Position numbers and translations under genes: made by a program. A model generated the notes under the pieces. It saw only the letters and a list, made by a program, of their open reading frames with translations, was not told the origin of the DNA and did no database searches. From Pirellulaceae bacterium (GTDB taxonomy: Bacteria; Planctomycetota; Planctomycetia; Pirellulales; Pirellulaceae), in the NCBI GenBank assembly GCA_029243025.1, contig JAQWSU010000045.1, positions 434,001 through 498,000 of the forward strand: 64,000 nt of DNA. The letters are read 5' to 3'. Shown here in pieces: positions 1 to 8,202 of the stretch. How positions within the stretch are numbered: the first letter of the stretch is position 1; every line of letters begins with the position of its first letter.

Positions 1-654
1 GTTGTGGCTGGGTATGGAGACGTCGGAAAGGGTTGTGCCCATTCGCTGCAGCGGTACGGCGCTCGCGTCATCATCACCGAGATCGATCCCATCAATGCGT
101 TGCAAGCGGTGATGGAGGGTTTCCAAGTCACGACCATGGAAGAAGCGGCTTCGATCGGCAACATCTTTGTTACGACAACAGGCAATCGAGACATTATCTC
201 GGGCGAGCACATGAAGGTGATGCCCAACGACGCGATCGTCTGCAACATTGGACACTTCGATTTAGAAATCGACATGGCTTGGCTAGACTCGCAAAGCGAT
301 GTATCCCGGCTAAACATCAAGCCACTCGTTGACCGCTACACGTTCGCTGACGGACACTCGATCATCGTCTTAGCTGAGGGTCGACTGGTGAACCTCGGCT
401 GTGCGACGGGCCATCCCTCGTTCGTCATGTCAAATTCGTTCAGTAACCAGGTTTTGGCCCAAATCGCGCTCTGGACCGATCCGGATCAATTTGAAGTTGG
501 CGTGCACGTCCTTCCTAAGAAGCTCGATGAAGAGGTTGCTCGGCTACACCTCGACCAACTCGGAGTCAAGCTCACGAAATTGTCCGAAAGCCAAGCGGAT
601 TATATTGGCGTTCCCGCAAACGGTCCGTTCAAGCCGGACTACTATCGCTACTAA
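1..654 (+). CDS. ahcY: Adenosylhomocysteinase, C-terminal part (5' end outside window)
   Basis: Hydrolyses S-adenosylhomocysteine to adenosine and homocysteine in the cytosolic methylation cycle. The frame is open from base 1, so the N-terminal half lies outside the window. Visible are the Rossmann NAD-binding loop [12 protein letters not shown] at the very start, the stretch [21 protein letters not shown], and the family's signature C-terminus ending KPDYYRY. About 217 residues remain of a protein usually of 430-480. A strong hairpin terminator follows 38 bases after the stop, so the gene ends its transcript here. Identification is secure. Confidence 0.96.
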   Translation, partial: VVAGYGDVGKGCAHSLQRYGARVIITEIDPINALQAVMEGFQVTTMEEAASIGNIFVTTTGNRDIISGEHMKVMPNDAIVCNIGHFDLEIDMAWLDSQSDVSRLNIKPLVDRYTFADGHSIIVLAEGRLVNLGCATGHPSFVMSNSFSNQVLAQIALWTDPDQFEVGVHVLPKKLDEEVARLHLDQLGVKLTKLSESQADYIGVPANGPFKPDYYRY

Positions 655-691
655 ATCGGGTTAAACGGCAAGACTCATTGACAGTTGAGAG

Positions 692-727
692 GGGCTCCGG
701 CATAACAACCGGAGCCCTTTCTTTTGT
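692..727 (+). terminator. Intrinsic terminator after ahcY
   Basis: A perfect 9-bp stem, GGGCTCCGG (692-700) and CCGGAGCCC (709-717), with an 8-base loop is followed by a T-rich tail (tttctttt). It sits between ahcY and the next gene on the same strand. Confidence 0.88.
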
Positions 728-757
728 CGTTCCCAGCCTGCCGTCGAGCTTTCAAAC

Positions 758-2062
758 ATGCCAAAGATTCAAGCCTTTCCTGGACTACGCTATGACCTGG
801 GTCATGTCGGCTCATTGAGCGACGTAATCGCCCCGCCCTACGATGTGATCGACGACCAGCTGCGAGACAGCCTGTACGAGAAACATCCAGCTAACGTGAT
901 TCGACTGATCCTGAATCGTGAAGAGCCCGGCGATGACGAACAATCAAATTGCTACAGCAGAGCTGCACGATTCTTAAAGAATTGGCGGAGTGAGGGGGTT
1001 TTGGAACGTGAGGCGGACCCCGCCATCTACGTCTACCATCAGTCGTTCGAAGTCGACGGACAGCCTCTGACCCGGCGCGGGTTTATGTGTCGAACTCAAC
1101 TGGAGAAGTTCGGCGAGGGCTCGATCTATCCGCATGAAGAGACCCATGCGTCCGCCAAAGAGGACCGGCTCAAACTAACACGAGCCTGCCATGCGAACCT
1201 GAGTCAGATCTTTGGGCTGTTTCCGGACCCGGAAGGAGAAGCCCAAAACCTGCTGGAAGCTCACATTACCAACCAGCAACCGATCGAAGCCACAGATCAC
1301 CTCGGAGTCGTCCATCGGATTTGGCCGGTCACCGATGCCAACGTCATTGCTCAAGTCTCGGCGTTAATGAATGCGAAGCCCGTTTTTATCGCCGACGGCC
1401 ATCATCGCTACGAAACGGCCTGCAATTTCCGCGAAGAGCTACGGGAACAACAGGGGATCGACGAAAAACACCCAGCAAACTGCGTTTTGATGATGTGTGT
1501 TGGCATGAATGACCCGGGAATGATCGTTCTTCCCACCCATCGGTTGTTCCGTGAGATGCCTGCGTTGACCTCAAGTGAACTCATCGAAAAGCTCGGCGAT
1601 CGCTTTGATTGCCAAGTTGCCGGGGAAAGTCCCGAGCAGGCGGAATCGATCTGGTCGGAAATTGAAAATGAAAACGAACAGGGAACGATTGGGCTCTTCA
1701 CCGCCAAAGATCAAAAATGGGTGATTGCCCGTATCACCCCGGCAGGTCGTGAACGGATGAAAGAAATTGCCTCGGATCAGAGCTCCGACTGGCAAGGGCT
1801 GGGCGTCAGCATCCTGCATCGAATGATTGTTGAAGATCAGCTCGGACAAACGAAGCTACCAAAGCCGAAGTACGTTCATCTGGTCAGCGAGCTCCAGGAC
1901 GGTCTGGCCAAGCCAGACGAGTTTTCGCTCGCCGCGCTCGTGATGCCAGCCACGCTCGATCATATTCGGGCAATCAGCCAACACGGCGAACGAATGCCGG
2001 CCAAGAGCACCTATTTCTATCCGAAGCTGCTCAGCGGCTTGGTGATCAACCCGCTCGATTGA
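758..2062 (+). CDS. DUF1015 family protein
   Basis: 434 residues, full length for the DUF1015 family, whose reaction is not established. Family features are the N-terminal IAPPYDVI motif (about residues 25-32), IYVYHQSF near residue 90, and the highly conserved FIADGHHRYETA near residues 209-220. No signal peptide or membrane segment is seen, so it should be cytosolic. The ATG at 758 fits the usual family start (MPKIQAFPGLRY). It stands alone between a terminator and the parS/parA region. Family call is certain; function is unknown. Confidence 0.9.
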   Translation: MPKIQAFPGLRYDLGHVGSLSDVIAPPYDVIDDQLRDSLYEKHPANVIRLILNREEPGDDEQSNCYSRAARFLKNWRSEGVLEREADPAIYVYHQSFEVDGQPLTRRGFMCRTQLEKFGEGSIYPHEETHASAKEDRLKLTRACHANLSQIFGLFPDPEGEAQNLLEAHITNQQPIEATDHLGVVHRIWPVTDANVIAQVSALMNAKPVFIADGHHRYETACNFREELREQQGIDEKHPANCVLMMCVGMNDPGMIVLPTHRLFREMPALTSSELIEKLGDRFDCQVAGESPEQAESIWSEIENENEQGTIGLFTAKDQKWVIARITPAGRERMKEIASDQSSDWQGLGVSILHRMIVEDQLGQTKLPKPKYVHLVSELQDGLAKPDEFSLAALVMPATLDHIRAISQHGERMPAKSTYFYPKLLSGLVINPLD

Positions 2063-2182
2063 ACGACGGGCGAAATCGAGGCAGTTCGGCAAAGCCGGGT
2101 CCTACCGGCATCTTGGACTAGAATTCACTGGCCTGTCGATTGATTCCGGCGGCGCGGAGCTTGCCGATTCGATAAAATCGGC

Positions 2183-2198
2183 TGTTTCACGTGGAACC
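2183..2198. promoter_or_regulatory. parS-like centromere site 1
   Basis: TGTTTCACGTGGAACC matches the widespread bacterial parS consensus (TGTTTCACGTGAAACA) at 14 of 16 positions. It lies 230 bp upstream of parA. The 2063-2428 interval holds no other gene that I can support. Confidence 0.85.
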
Positions 2199-2218
2199 GT
2201 CAACTAGACAAGATACGG

Positions 2219-2234
2219 GGTTTCACGTGAAACG
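2219..2234. promoter_or_regulatory. parS-like centromere site 2
   Basis: GGTTTCACGTGAAACG carries a perfect 14-bp palindrome (2220-2233) and matches the parS consensus at 14 of 16 positions. It starts 36 bp after the start of site 1. Two such sites next to parAB are good evidence that this is the chromosomal partition locus, commonly near the replication origin. Confidence 0.9.
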
Positions 2235-2428
2235 GGAGATTATTCCCTGAGACCCGTTCTTTCCGGCGTTTACTCGAGGAACTGACGTTCCTGAATCTTC
2301 GACTCCCGGTTTACAATGCGCGCCGCCGAAGAGCGATCCTTCGGAAGCGTCGAACCACTTGCTTCGGATGACGATGGATCGGAATCGTTTGGCGACAGAG
2401 CCAGGGGCCCACCAACGGAGAATTATCT

Positions 2429-3175
2429 GTGCCGCGGATCATATGCGTTGCCAATCAAAAGGGCGGAGTTGGCAAAACAACCACCGCGATCAATCTTTCG
2501 GCCGGATTGGCCCTCAGTGGTAATCGAACTCTATTGATTGACCTCGACCCTCAATGCAATGCCACAACCGGCTTGGGACACACCGCCATCGATCGACATC
2601 CGCTTCTGACCACCTCGCCCCTTGAACATGTGCTTCCCAACGTCACCATGGACGGGCTCGACGTTATGCCAGGTAGTCGCCGTTTTGACGATGTCCAGTC
2701 GCTCGCAACGGGCAAGGCAGATGCATTGGCCCGAATTCAAGACTTTTTTAGTCGAGATGTTTCGTCCTATGAATTTGTGTTGATCGATTGTCCGCCCTCC
2801 TTGGGTGCACTCACCGAAGCGGCCCTTTCCTGCTCGAACGAAGTGCTGATGCCGATCCAATGTGAATATTTCGCGATGGAGGGGCTCACTCAGATGATTC
2901 AGGTCATTCGTCGTGTGATGCACCAACCAGGAAACCAACTGCAGTTCGGTGGGATCGTCCTGACAATGTACGATCACACCCTGGAATTAACACTCGAAGT
3001 GGACGCAGAAGTGCGTGATTTTTTTGGTGACGTCGTCTTCGATACGGTCGTACCACGGGATGTCTCGGTTTCCGAGGCTCCTAGCTACGGTCGTTCTGTC
3101 TTACAGTATGCGCCTCGATCCCGCGGGGCTCGTTCTTACGTGGAATTATGCATGGAGGTTTTAGATCGTGTCTAA
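2429..3175 (+). CDS. parA: Chromosome partitioning ATPase ParA (Soj family)
   Basis: 248-residue Walker-type ATPase that moves ParB-parS complexes over the nucleoid. The deviant Walker A motif KGGVGKTT sits at residues 11-18, the switch I region DLDPQCNATTGLG near residue 39, and the Walker B-like VLIDCPPSLG near residue 117. The start is GTG at 2429, preceded by ggag; this gives the standard N-terminus MPRIICVANQKGG. The 3' end overlaps parB by 8 bp, so the two are translationally coupled. Two parS-like sites lie just upstream. It lacks an N-terminal HTH, as chromosomal ParA proteins do. Confidence 0.96.
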   Translation: MPRIICVANQKGGVGKTTTAINLSAGLALSGNRTLLIDLDPQCNATTGLGHTAIDRHPLLTTSPLEHVLPNVTMDGLDVMPGSRRFDDVQSLATGKADALARIQDFFSRDVSSYEFVLIDCPPSLGALTEAALSCSNEVLMPIQCEYFAMEGLTQMIQVIRRVMHQPGNQLQFGGIVLTMYDHTLELTLEVDAEVRDFFGDVVFDTVVPRDVSVSEAPSYGRSVLQYAPRSRGARSYVELCMEVLDRV

Positions 3176-4235
3176 AGAACGAAGGTTAGGACGCGGATTA
3201 GCAGCATTACTCGGCGAGGACAATGAACCGGTCCACGTCCCTCAAGCGGTAAGCTCGCCACGGCTCCACAGCCCGGAAGAAAATGGACAAACTCCGCCAG
3301 CTCAACACGATCCTGAGCTGTCGGAGCCACAACCCAGCAGCGAATTCCATCCCGATCAGGGTGCCGCCAGCGAAGCTTCGGCAGCTAAGGACGGAGACCT
3401 ATTGCTACTAAGTGTTCACCAAATCGCTGACAACCCGTTTCAACCTCGTCGCGAGTTCAGTGAAAGTGAAATCACTTCCCTGGCCGAAAGTCTGAAAGAG
3501 CATGACATGCTCCAACCAGTCTTGGTCCGACGAGTCGAGGATCGCTGGCAGTTGATCTCCGGCGAACGCCGCCTGAGAGCCGCGATTCAAGCCGGTTGGA
3601 GCCAAATCCCGGCTCGCGTTAGGCAGGCCGATGATCGTCTCGTCGCCGAATTAGCCATTGTCGAAAACTTGCAGCGAAAAGATCTGAACGCAATCGAAAA
3701 AGCGTTCTCCTTCCGCCGCTATCTCGATCAGCATCAGTGCACACAGGAAGATCTCGGCAATCGACTCAAAATCGATCGTTCCACCATTGCCAACCTATTA
3801 CGACTATTGGAGTTACCAGAACGAGTTCAAACCGAGCTTCAAGGCGGATCCATCTCAGCTGGACATGCACGGGCTTTATTGCCACTGGGCGATGAAGAAA
3901 TTCAGATTGAATTCAGCCAACGCATCCATCGCGAGGGAATCAGCGTCCGTGAAACGGAACGTCTCGTCCAGGAGCGAATTGAACTGGAAGATGGCGATGG
4001 TTTGGGGAACGTCAGCAGGAAATCGGGACGAAGAAAGAAAAAAACCCGAGATGGTCACGTCGCCTCTCTGGAACAACAGTTACGCATCCTACTAGGCACG
4101 AAGGTCGACATCCGACAATCAAGTCGCGGCCGTGGACAAATTGTGATCCATTTTCGTAGCAATGACGAATTTGAACGGCTGCAAGGAATAATTACGAATC
4201 AAGATCAAAACGAACATCAAAGCTTTGCCGGTTAG
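3168..4235 (+). CDS. parB: Chromosome partitioning protein ParB (Spo0J family)
   Basis: 355-residue parS-binding CTPase clamp. The N-terminus RRLGRGLAALLG is the typical ParA-contacting segment. A low-complexity linker (about 20-75) precedes the ParB/Srx domain (about 80-175) with GERRLRAA near 131 and ENLQRKDLNAIEKA. A helix-turn-helix follows (about 180-215, DLGNRLKIDRSTIANLLRLL), then a basic linker and a C-terminal dimerisation segment. The start is GTG inside the end of parA (8-bp overlap). Together with the two parS-like sites it forms a complete parABS system. Confidence 0.96.
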   Translation: MSKERRLGRGLAALLGEDNEPVHVPQAVSSPRLHSPEENGQTPPAQHDPELSEPQPSSEFHPDQGAASEASAAKDGDLLLLSVHQIADNPFQPRREFSESEITSLAESLKEHDMLQPVLVRRVEDRWQLISGERRLRAAIQAGWSQIPARVRQADDRLVAELAIVENLQRKDLNAIEKAFSFRRYLDQHQCTQEDLGNRLKIDRSTIANLLRLLELPERVQTELQGGSISAGHARALLPLGDEEIQIEFSQRIHREGISVRETERLVQERIELEDGDGLGNVSRKSGRRKKKTRDGHVASLEQQLRILLGTKVDIRQSSRGRGQIVIHFRSNDEFERLQGIITNQDQNEHQSFAG

Positions 4236-4340
4236 CCAACCAACAAGCTATTATGTACACCTGAACACTACCGGTGAGATTGCGGAAAACAGGAGCGAGT
4301 GATAGCATGGATCACTGGCATCGGGTTACCCAATCCGATT

Positions 4341-4414
4341 CGGGGCGTAGCTCAGCCTGGCAGAGCGCTACGTTTGGGACGTAGAAGTCGCTGGTTCGAA
4401 TCCAGTCGCCCCGA
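4341..4414 (+). tRNA. tRNA-Pro (anticodon UGG)
   Basis: 74-nt cloverleaf. Acceptor CGGGGCG (4341-4347) pairs with CGCCCCG (4407-4413), discriminator A. D-arm GCTC/GAGC, anticodon stem CTACG/CGTAG with loop TTTGGGA (anticodon TGG at 4375-4377), T-arm with loop TTCGAAT. CCA is not encoded, which matters for the foreign element found 1 kb downstream, whose tRNA-like end does encode CCA. Confidence 0.97.
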
Positions 4415-4517
4415 CTCACTTCGTAACTACAGTTCCCGTCAACAGTTGCGGCATCAACGACGGAGTTCTGCTCATCAGGCCGTATTGCAAGCGTGCGAAC
4501 TCCCGATCGCGGTCATC

Positions 4518-5135
4518 GTGAACAAAAACCGGCATATCTACCTTTCGCCGCACCACGACGATGCCGTCTTGTCCTACGGAGGCACGATCTATCGGCTCTC
4601 TGAGGCGGGGCACGCGGTCACGGTTCTGAGTGTCTTTACCGCCGGTCTGTCGTCATGGGAAACGGTCTCGCCACACGCTAAGCACCTGCTCAGGCTTTGG
4701 CGGTTGCAAAGAACATCTGCAAGGCGCTTGGATCGAACTCCCTCTCGGCCCTTGTGCTACAGCCCGCTCGGCATCGGGAGGCATGTCGATCACCAATTGG
4801 TACACCTGGCAGGGAAGCATCTTGCCGCAGAGGGGTGCCGGGTCCTGTTTTACGAAGATGATCCGTATTGTGATCCTGACTTTCAATCGGTGCTCCCCCC
4901 TGAGTCGCGCGAGCGGATTGCGTCTCGGGTCTCCTCACTCACGCCTCAGGCCAGCTGCCTCTCTGCTTCTCATTTGGCCGGCAAACTTCGAGAGCTTCGG
5001 GCCTACTACTCTCAATTCCCGGTGACCTTCGGATCAGAGGAAAACATGGCCGAGAGAATTAGCCAAGTCCGGAAAGAGCGATTGGGGCATCCGGACTCCA
5101 AACAATTCGCAGAGTTTCCTCTCATCAATGCGTAA
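4518..5135 (+). CDS. PIG-L/LmbE family deacetylase, possibly shortened
   Basis: PIG-L proteins are zinc-dependent N-deacetylases of sugars or related substrates. The metal motif HxDD appears in YLSPHHDDAVLSYGG near the start and the second motif HVDH in SPLGIGRHVDHQ. The open frame runs back through tRNA-Pro, so the real start must be downstream; GTG 4518 places the first strand right at the N-terminus (205 residues). The middle, between SPHAKHL and SPLGIG, is only about 30 residues. Relatives usually have many more there, and another frame (about 4689-4770) reads like the missing helix, so a small deletion with compensating frameshift is possible. It overlaps the next gene by 8 bp (ATGCGTAA). 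Confidence 0.7.
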   Translation: MNKNRHIYLSPHHDDAVLSYGGTIYRLSEAGHAVTVLSVFTAGLSSWETVSPHAKHLLRLWRLQRTSARRLDRTPSRPLCYSPLGIGRHVDHQLVHLAGKHLAAEGCRVLFYEDDPYCDPDFQSVLPPESRERIASRVSSLTPQASCLSASHLAGKLRELRAYYSQFPVTFGSEENMAERISQVRKERLGHPDSKQFAEFPLINA

Positions 5136-5391
5136 GGAACACCTATCTCTGCTTTCCTGCCCAGAGACTGAGGAGCCGTTGCGGCTGGCAGAGGTCTGGG
5201 AAAAGGATCCTTTAACGAGTGACATCCTTTTCGGGGTACTCGAGGGAGGCGGGAAGCGGTATCTCATCTTTGATGGCGTACTCATCATGGACACGAGCTC
5301 TGGCAAATCCGTTGATATTGCCGGCGCGGTTCTCTCGGATCCGGCGCTGCGAAGCAGCGATCGTATCGACGAGTTCCTGAAGAGGACTTGA
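5128..5391 (+). pseudogene. N-terminal part of an interrupted Trm112-like/methyltransferase gene
   Basis: 87 codons starting at ATG 5128, inside the stop of the PIG-L gene. The beginning (LSLLSCPETEEPLRL) and the later RYLIFDGVLIMD resemble Trm112/UPF0434-type small domains often attached to methyltransferases, although only one cysteine remains of the expected zinc ligands. Codons up to about 86 (DEFLKR) are host sequence; the last residue and stop come from the inserted element that begins at 5387. Joined to the piece at 8225-9360 the frame continues without a break (LKR then NHPVLHRL), giving about 464 residues. So this is the front half of one gene, not a separate small gene. Confidence 0.65.
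5379..5386. repeat. Left direct repeat (attachment core)
   Basis: GAAGAGGA, identical to 8217-8224 and in the same codon phase of the interrupted gene (CTG AAG AGG here, CAG AAG AGG at the right). This is the expected strand-exchange core. Confidence 0.75.
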
Positions 5392-5413
5392 ACCTCCACG
5401 CCCTTGCCTCTAA
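5379..5413 (-). other. T-arm half of a split tRNA-like 3' end (element left end)
   Basis: Read on the minus strand it gives GGAGG, loop TTCAAGT, then CCTCT, a complete T-arm, preceded by GGCAAGGGCGT that looks like a long variable arm. The remaining acceptor strand and CCA lie at 8208-8216, at the other end of the element. It is attachment-site DNA, not a working tRNA gene. Confidence 0.65.
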
Positions 5414-5456
5414 AACCCTTTAAATACAAGTGCTACAGACCTAGTGTCTCACAAAA

Positions 5457-5505
5457 GTACAGCTAGATGTACAGCTGGTGGGCAAAAGTACAGCCAAAAG
5501 TACAG
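5457..5505. repeat. GTACAGC repeats, left end of element
   Basis: GTACAGC occurs at 5457, 5469 and 5488 and GTACAG at 5500, all in the same orientation. The first pair, 12 bp apart, forms a 19-bp block matching 8130-8148 at 18 of 19 positions. Position and pairing suggest arm-type binding sites of the integrase. The stretch 5506-5968 holds no gene I can support. Confidence 0.6.
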
Positions 5506-5968
5506 TCGTGAATCCCAGAATCCCGAAGGGGGGTGCGGGGTTTTTCTCCATAGGAAATATTTGTGGTAGCACCCTGGTTTCACGAGAGGTCAATTTGAGA
5601 AAGGGGGGTAATCGGTATCCCTGTGCCGAAAAGTGCTTCTGAGGAGCGAAGCGGCGCACGGGAGAAACCCAAATTCGGACTCCTGATTCTAAAAAAAACT
5701 GAAAATGGGACCCTCCCGCCTCGATGTACTATCCTGAGATAGCATGGACACTCAACAAGACAGAGCCAGCCTGCGGGAGCTGCGGGAGAAGTAAGCGGTA
5801 TAGCTGGGCAAACGAAAGAGCTATAGAGATACCAGCAGAAGATTCCTGCGGTCTTAGCTGTTCTTTGTGCTGAATAGCCTTTGCTAAGAGAACCTGGCAA
5901 CATCTAAAGGCCCAGCCTCTCCTTGGCTAATCATCTAAGCTTTTTAGGCACATCTACAAAGCCGGAAA

Positions 5969-6667
5969 TTAGAATTCGTAGCCCAGCAGAGCTGTTTCGT
6001 ATGAAAACAATTCGGCAACTTTTTGCCTCTCTGCTTCACCAAAAATCTCTCTATAATGACGCTTATCTTTTCGATATTGTGACTTTGCCCGCGGCAATTC
6101 AAGCTTCTTTGGCATATGCAGCCTAAGCCTGATTGACTCAAGTTCCTCTTCAATACTTTCGAAACGGCAAATTTTGTCTACAGCGACACCTCCATCTATC
6201 GTGTATATCCCACATCCCCTTTCTTTGAGAATCTGGCTGTGAGACTCAATGTGCTGACTGAGTGGTGGCCAGTCCTCTTTGTTGCGCCCCCCCCAGCGGT
6301 AGTGGTAATGTGAAATCATCCTATCCCACGGGTTTCTCTCAAAGCAAAATTTAAAATAGCTATTCCAAACTCTCGCACCAATATTTTTCCTAACCTCTTT
6401 TGCTCCAACGTGGTTGAAGTATGGGTCTTTTCTTTTGCCTTGTGAAGGCAGCTGTATCCAATCACGTAGCTGGTAGTGGCCCCAGGTATTCTGATAATTT
6501 TGTGACCCTCGATAGCCCAATTTACTTCGTATTTCCTCATCTTCAGGCGCGATAGGCGTAATAATATCCTTAGGCCCGCAGTACTTTGATAGCGCTATTT
6601 CTATCGAGGTCCCTGCAGTCTTGTTCGTCTTCAAAAAAATGTATTTGTATCTGTGCGAAATAATCAT
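5969..6667 (-). CDS. Sulfotransferase family protein (cargo of the element)
   Basis: 232 residues from the ATG at 6665-6667. Sulfotransferases move sulfate from PAPS to a hydroxyl or amine, often on glycans. The 5'-phosphosulfate loop is KYIFLKTNKTAGTSIE (residues about 7-22) and the 3'-phosphate-binding region is FCFERNPWDRMISHYHYR, as in Sulfotransfer_2 proteins. The open frame extends 54 codons further upstream, but MIISHRYKYIF is the usual family N-terminus. It lies alone on the minus strand inside the foreign element and is more AT-rich than the surrounding genes. The substrate cannot be told. Confidence 0.85.
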   Translation of the reverse strand: MIISHRYKYIFLKTNKTAGTSIEIALSKYCGPKDIITPIAPEDEEIRSKLGYRGSQNYQNTWGHYQLRDWIQLPSQGKRKDPYFNHVGAKEVRKNIGARVWNSYFKFCFERNPWDRMISHYHYRWGGRNKEDWPPLSQHIESHSQILKERGCGIYTIDGGVAVDKICRFESIEEELESIRLRLHMPKKLELPRAKSQYRKDKRHYREIFGEAERQKVAELFSYETALLGYEF

Positions 6668-7128
6668 CAATGAGCACCACGTTTTTTTAAGGCATTCAGA
6701 AACGCAGTGTGTTGAATTCGTTGTTGATTCATGGTTTCCGAAAAAGCTTGAGTTCAGTACATAGAACAACTCTACCAAGTCCCGATTCAAACGAATGTAA
6801 AGTCTTAGCAGTCTTAAGTACAGAAACATCTATCAAATCATTTTGTGTGTAACGGTGATAGCTCTGAAAAATTGACTACTGCAGTTACCTGTTTCCTCCC
6901 GCTGTCTAATGGGCAATTTTTTCGTGGAGAAAAAATAAGGCCTCCTCTGTTACACAACTCCTTTCAGCTAGTCTCATAGCTTTGTCGCAATTGGTCATTA
7001 TCTTGGCGTGCTGAGCCATTAGGCCGCGCACAGAAATATGGTGTTATAGCTCACAAGGAATTCCAATCGAAAGCTGGTTGATTGAAGAAGCTTATTAATA
7101 TTCTCATAATCATAAGGAGATTTTATCT

Positions 7129-7539
7129 ATGCATACCAAAAATATTCTCGTAGTCGCTGCGCTATTTTGTAGTTTTCCCGCGTTCTCGCAAGTTGAAGCA
7201 GTAGAGCCCAATGCCCAGCCAGTTTGGACAAAGCAGTCGCCTCACGAGCTTCCAGCAGCGGTTGCCCCTGCAACTCTCACCATAACTGGCAATGGTCAAT
7301 GGTTCCAAGTGGATGTTTATGCTGGGGATAGTCCTGTAATTTCAGCTTATTCCCCTTCTGGTGAACTGCTGCCAGACGGAATCTATGAGTTTGATTTTAA
7401 GAGCATTGCAGTAGGCAACGAGGCGAATACGCTCAGCTCCAACAGTGGTTCTGCATTGTTATCACGCAACAGCGAATCCCCGTCTCAGCATGTAATCGGC
7501 CGGTTTGAAGTATCCGGCGGCTCGATAGTTTATCGATAG
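7129..7539 (+). CDS. Secreted protein of unknown function (cargo of the element)
   Basis: 136 residues with a clear signal peptide (MHTKNILVVAALFCSFPAFS, cleavage likely after the serine or nearby). The rest is soluble, with stretches such as ATLTITGNGQWFQVDVYAG and FEVSGGSIVYR. A good ribosome site (aaggag) lies about 10 bases before the ATG. It is followed closely by the broken tail-fibre-like gene; small secreted proteins of this look precede such genes in proteobacteria, which I recall but cannot verify here. The 298 bp between it and the sulfotransferase start appear non-coding. Confidence 0.7.
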   Translation: MHTKNILVVAALFCSFPAFSQVEAVEPNAQPVWTKQSPHELPAAVAPATLTITGNGQWFQVDVYAGDSPVISAYSPSGELLPDGIYEFDFKSIAVGNEANTLSSNSGSALLSRNSESPSQHVIGRFEVSGGSIVYR

Positions 7540-7568
7540 CGTTAAAGTCCATTTAAGGAGAAATGAAT

Positions 7569-7858
7569 ATGAGAAAAAAATTATTGCTCTTAGTATGATG
7601 ACCACTATGGCCTTCCCTCCAGTCGCTATAGCGGGGAGCGCTGTTCTAGATTACCTGGCTATTCAGGAGACGCAAGGCACTGGCTCTTTCCTGTTCTTTG
7701 ATAATGGCTACAGAAACCCGAATTATGACTGGGGAATACTTAACGACTCTAACGACATGGCGCTAACGTTCGGTACATTTATCGGAAACGTTTTATACGG
7801 CGAGCCAGTTGCTTTTTCCTATGGCGCTCCGAATGCCTCTCTTCTTCTCAGCCTGTGA
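7569..7858 (+). pseudogene. Broken secreted tail-fibre-domain-like protein
   Basis: An aaggag site (7555-7560) precedes ATG 7569. The frame from that ATG stops after ten codons. The following frame encodes the rest of a signal peptide (ALSMMTTMAFPPVAIA) and a mature start AGSAVLDYLAIQ. One extra A in the run of seven (7574-7580) would join both into a normal signal peptide, so a single-base frameshift is the likely cause. The protein then reads FLFFDNGYRNPNYDWGILNDS and EPVAFSYGAPNASL, like the front of proteobacterial tail-fibre-domain proteins. Around 7842-7855 the homology ends and the sequence becomes the 3' edge of the integrase fragment on the opposite strand. Both frameshifted and truncated. 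Confidence 0.65.
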
Positions 7859-8110
7859 CAGTTGGTCGATGTTGGCTGACTTCAGTGTTGCCACGTACTC
7901 AGTGTAGGTCTGGTGAGCTTGTTCCCACGCTGTGAGTACATCGGCATCGGTATCCCTTGTGGTGACACCTAGTGCCTTGCGGTAGATGGGGTTGTCTCGG
8001 ACCTGAGGGTGGTCCCGTAAAGCCTTGGGGAACCTTCTCTGATACGAGATATTCCCACGTTTACCAGTGACCATGATGTGCTTGAGTTTCACTGTACCTG
8101 TCTCCTTCAT
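7793..8110 (-). pseudogene. Phage-type integrase, N-terminal fragment
   Basis: 105 codons. The region MVTGKRGNISYQRRFPKALRDHP with the later KALGVTTRDTDADVLTAWEQAHQTY is the typical N-terminal arm/SAM-like part of tyrosine recombinases. The core-binding and catalytic domains (R...HxxR...Y) are missing. True integrase sequence seems to stop near QAEKKR (about 7850); the last dozen codons are read from the antisense of the tail-fibre-like gene. Its position about 100 bp from the right attachment core, reading inward, is normal for an integrative element. Confidence 0.75.
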
Positions 8111-8129
8111 GTGAATAGAAGTAGCACGA

Positions 8130-8148
8130 GTACAGCTGGATGTACAGC
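8130..8148. repeat. GTACAGC repeat pair, right end of element
   Basis: GTACAGC at 8130 and 8142, 12 bp apart, forming a 19-bp block equal to 5457-5475 except for one base. The distance to the core (about 75 bp) equals that on the left side. Likely integrase arm sites. Confidence 0.6.
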
Positions 8149-8202
8149 CACGGCAGTAACTGCGGTGGTGTAAGCTGTTGAATACTAAAGGGTTGTTACT
8201 GT

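Noticed and set aside
4299-4517. N-terminal extension of the PIG-L reading frame
   Set aside because: It runs straight through tRNA-Pro; an accidental open frame.
5128-5391. Independent small UPF0434-like gene
   Set aside because: Its last codons come from the inserted element; the phase of the core repeat shows it is the front of the methyltransferase gene.
5387-5413. Functional tRNA gene
   Set aside because: Only the T-arm half is present; the acceptor strand is 2.8 kb away and no 5' half is found.
5580-5903. 107-codon minus-strand frame inside the element
   Set aside because: No recognisable content, no ribosome site, odd composition.
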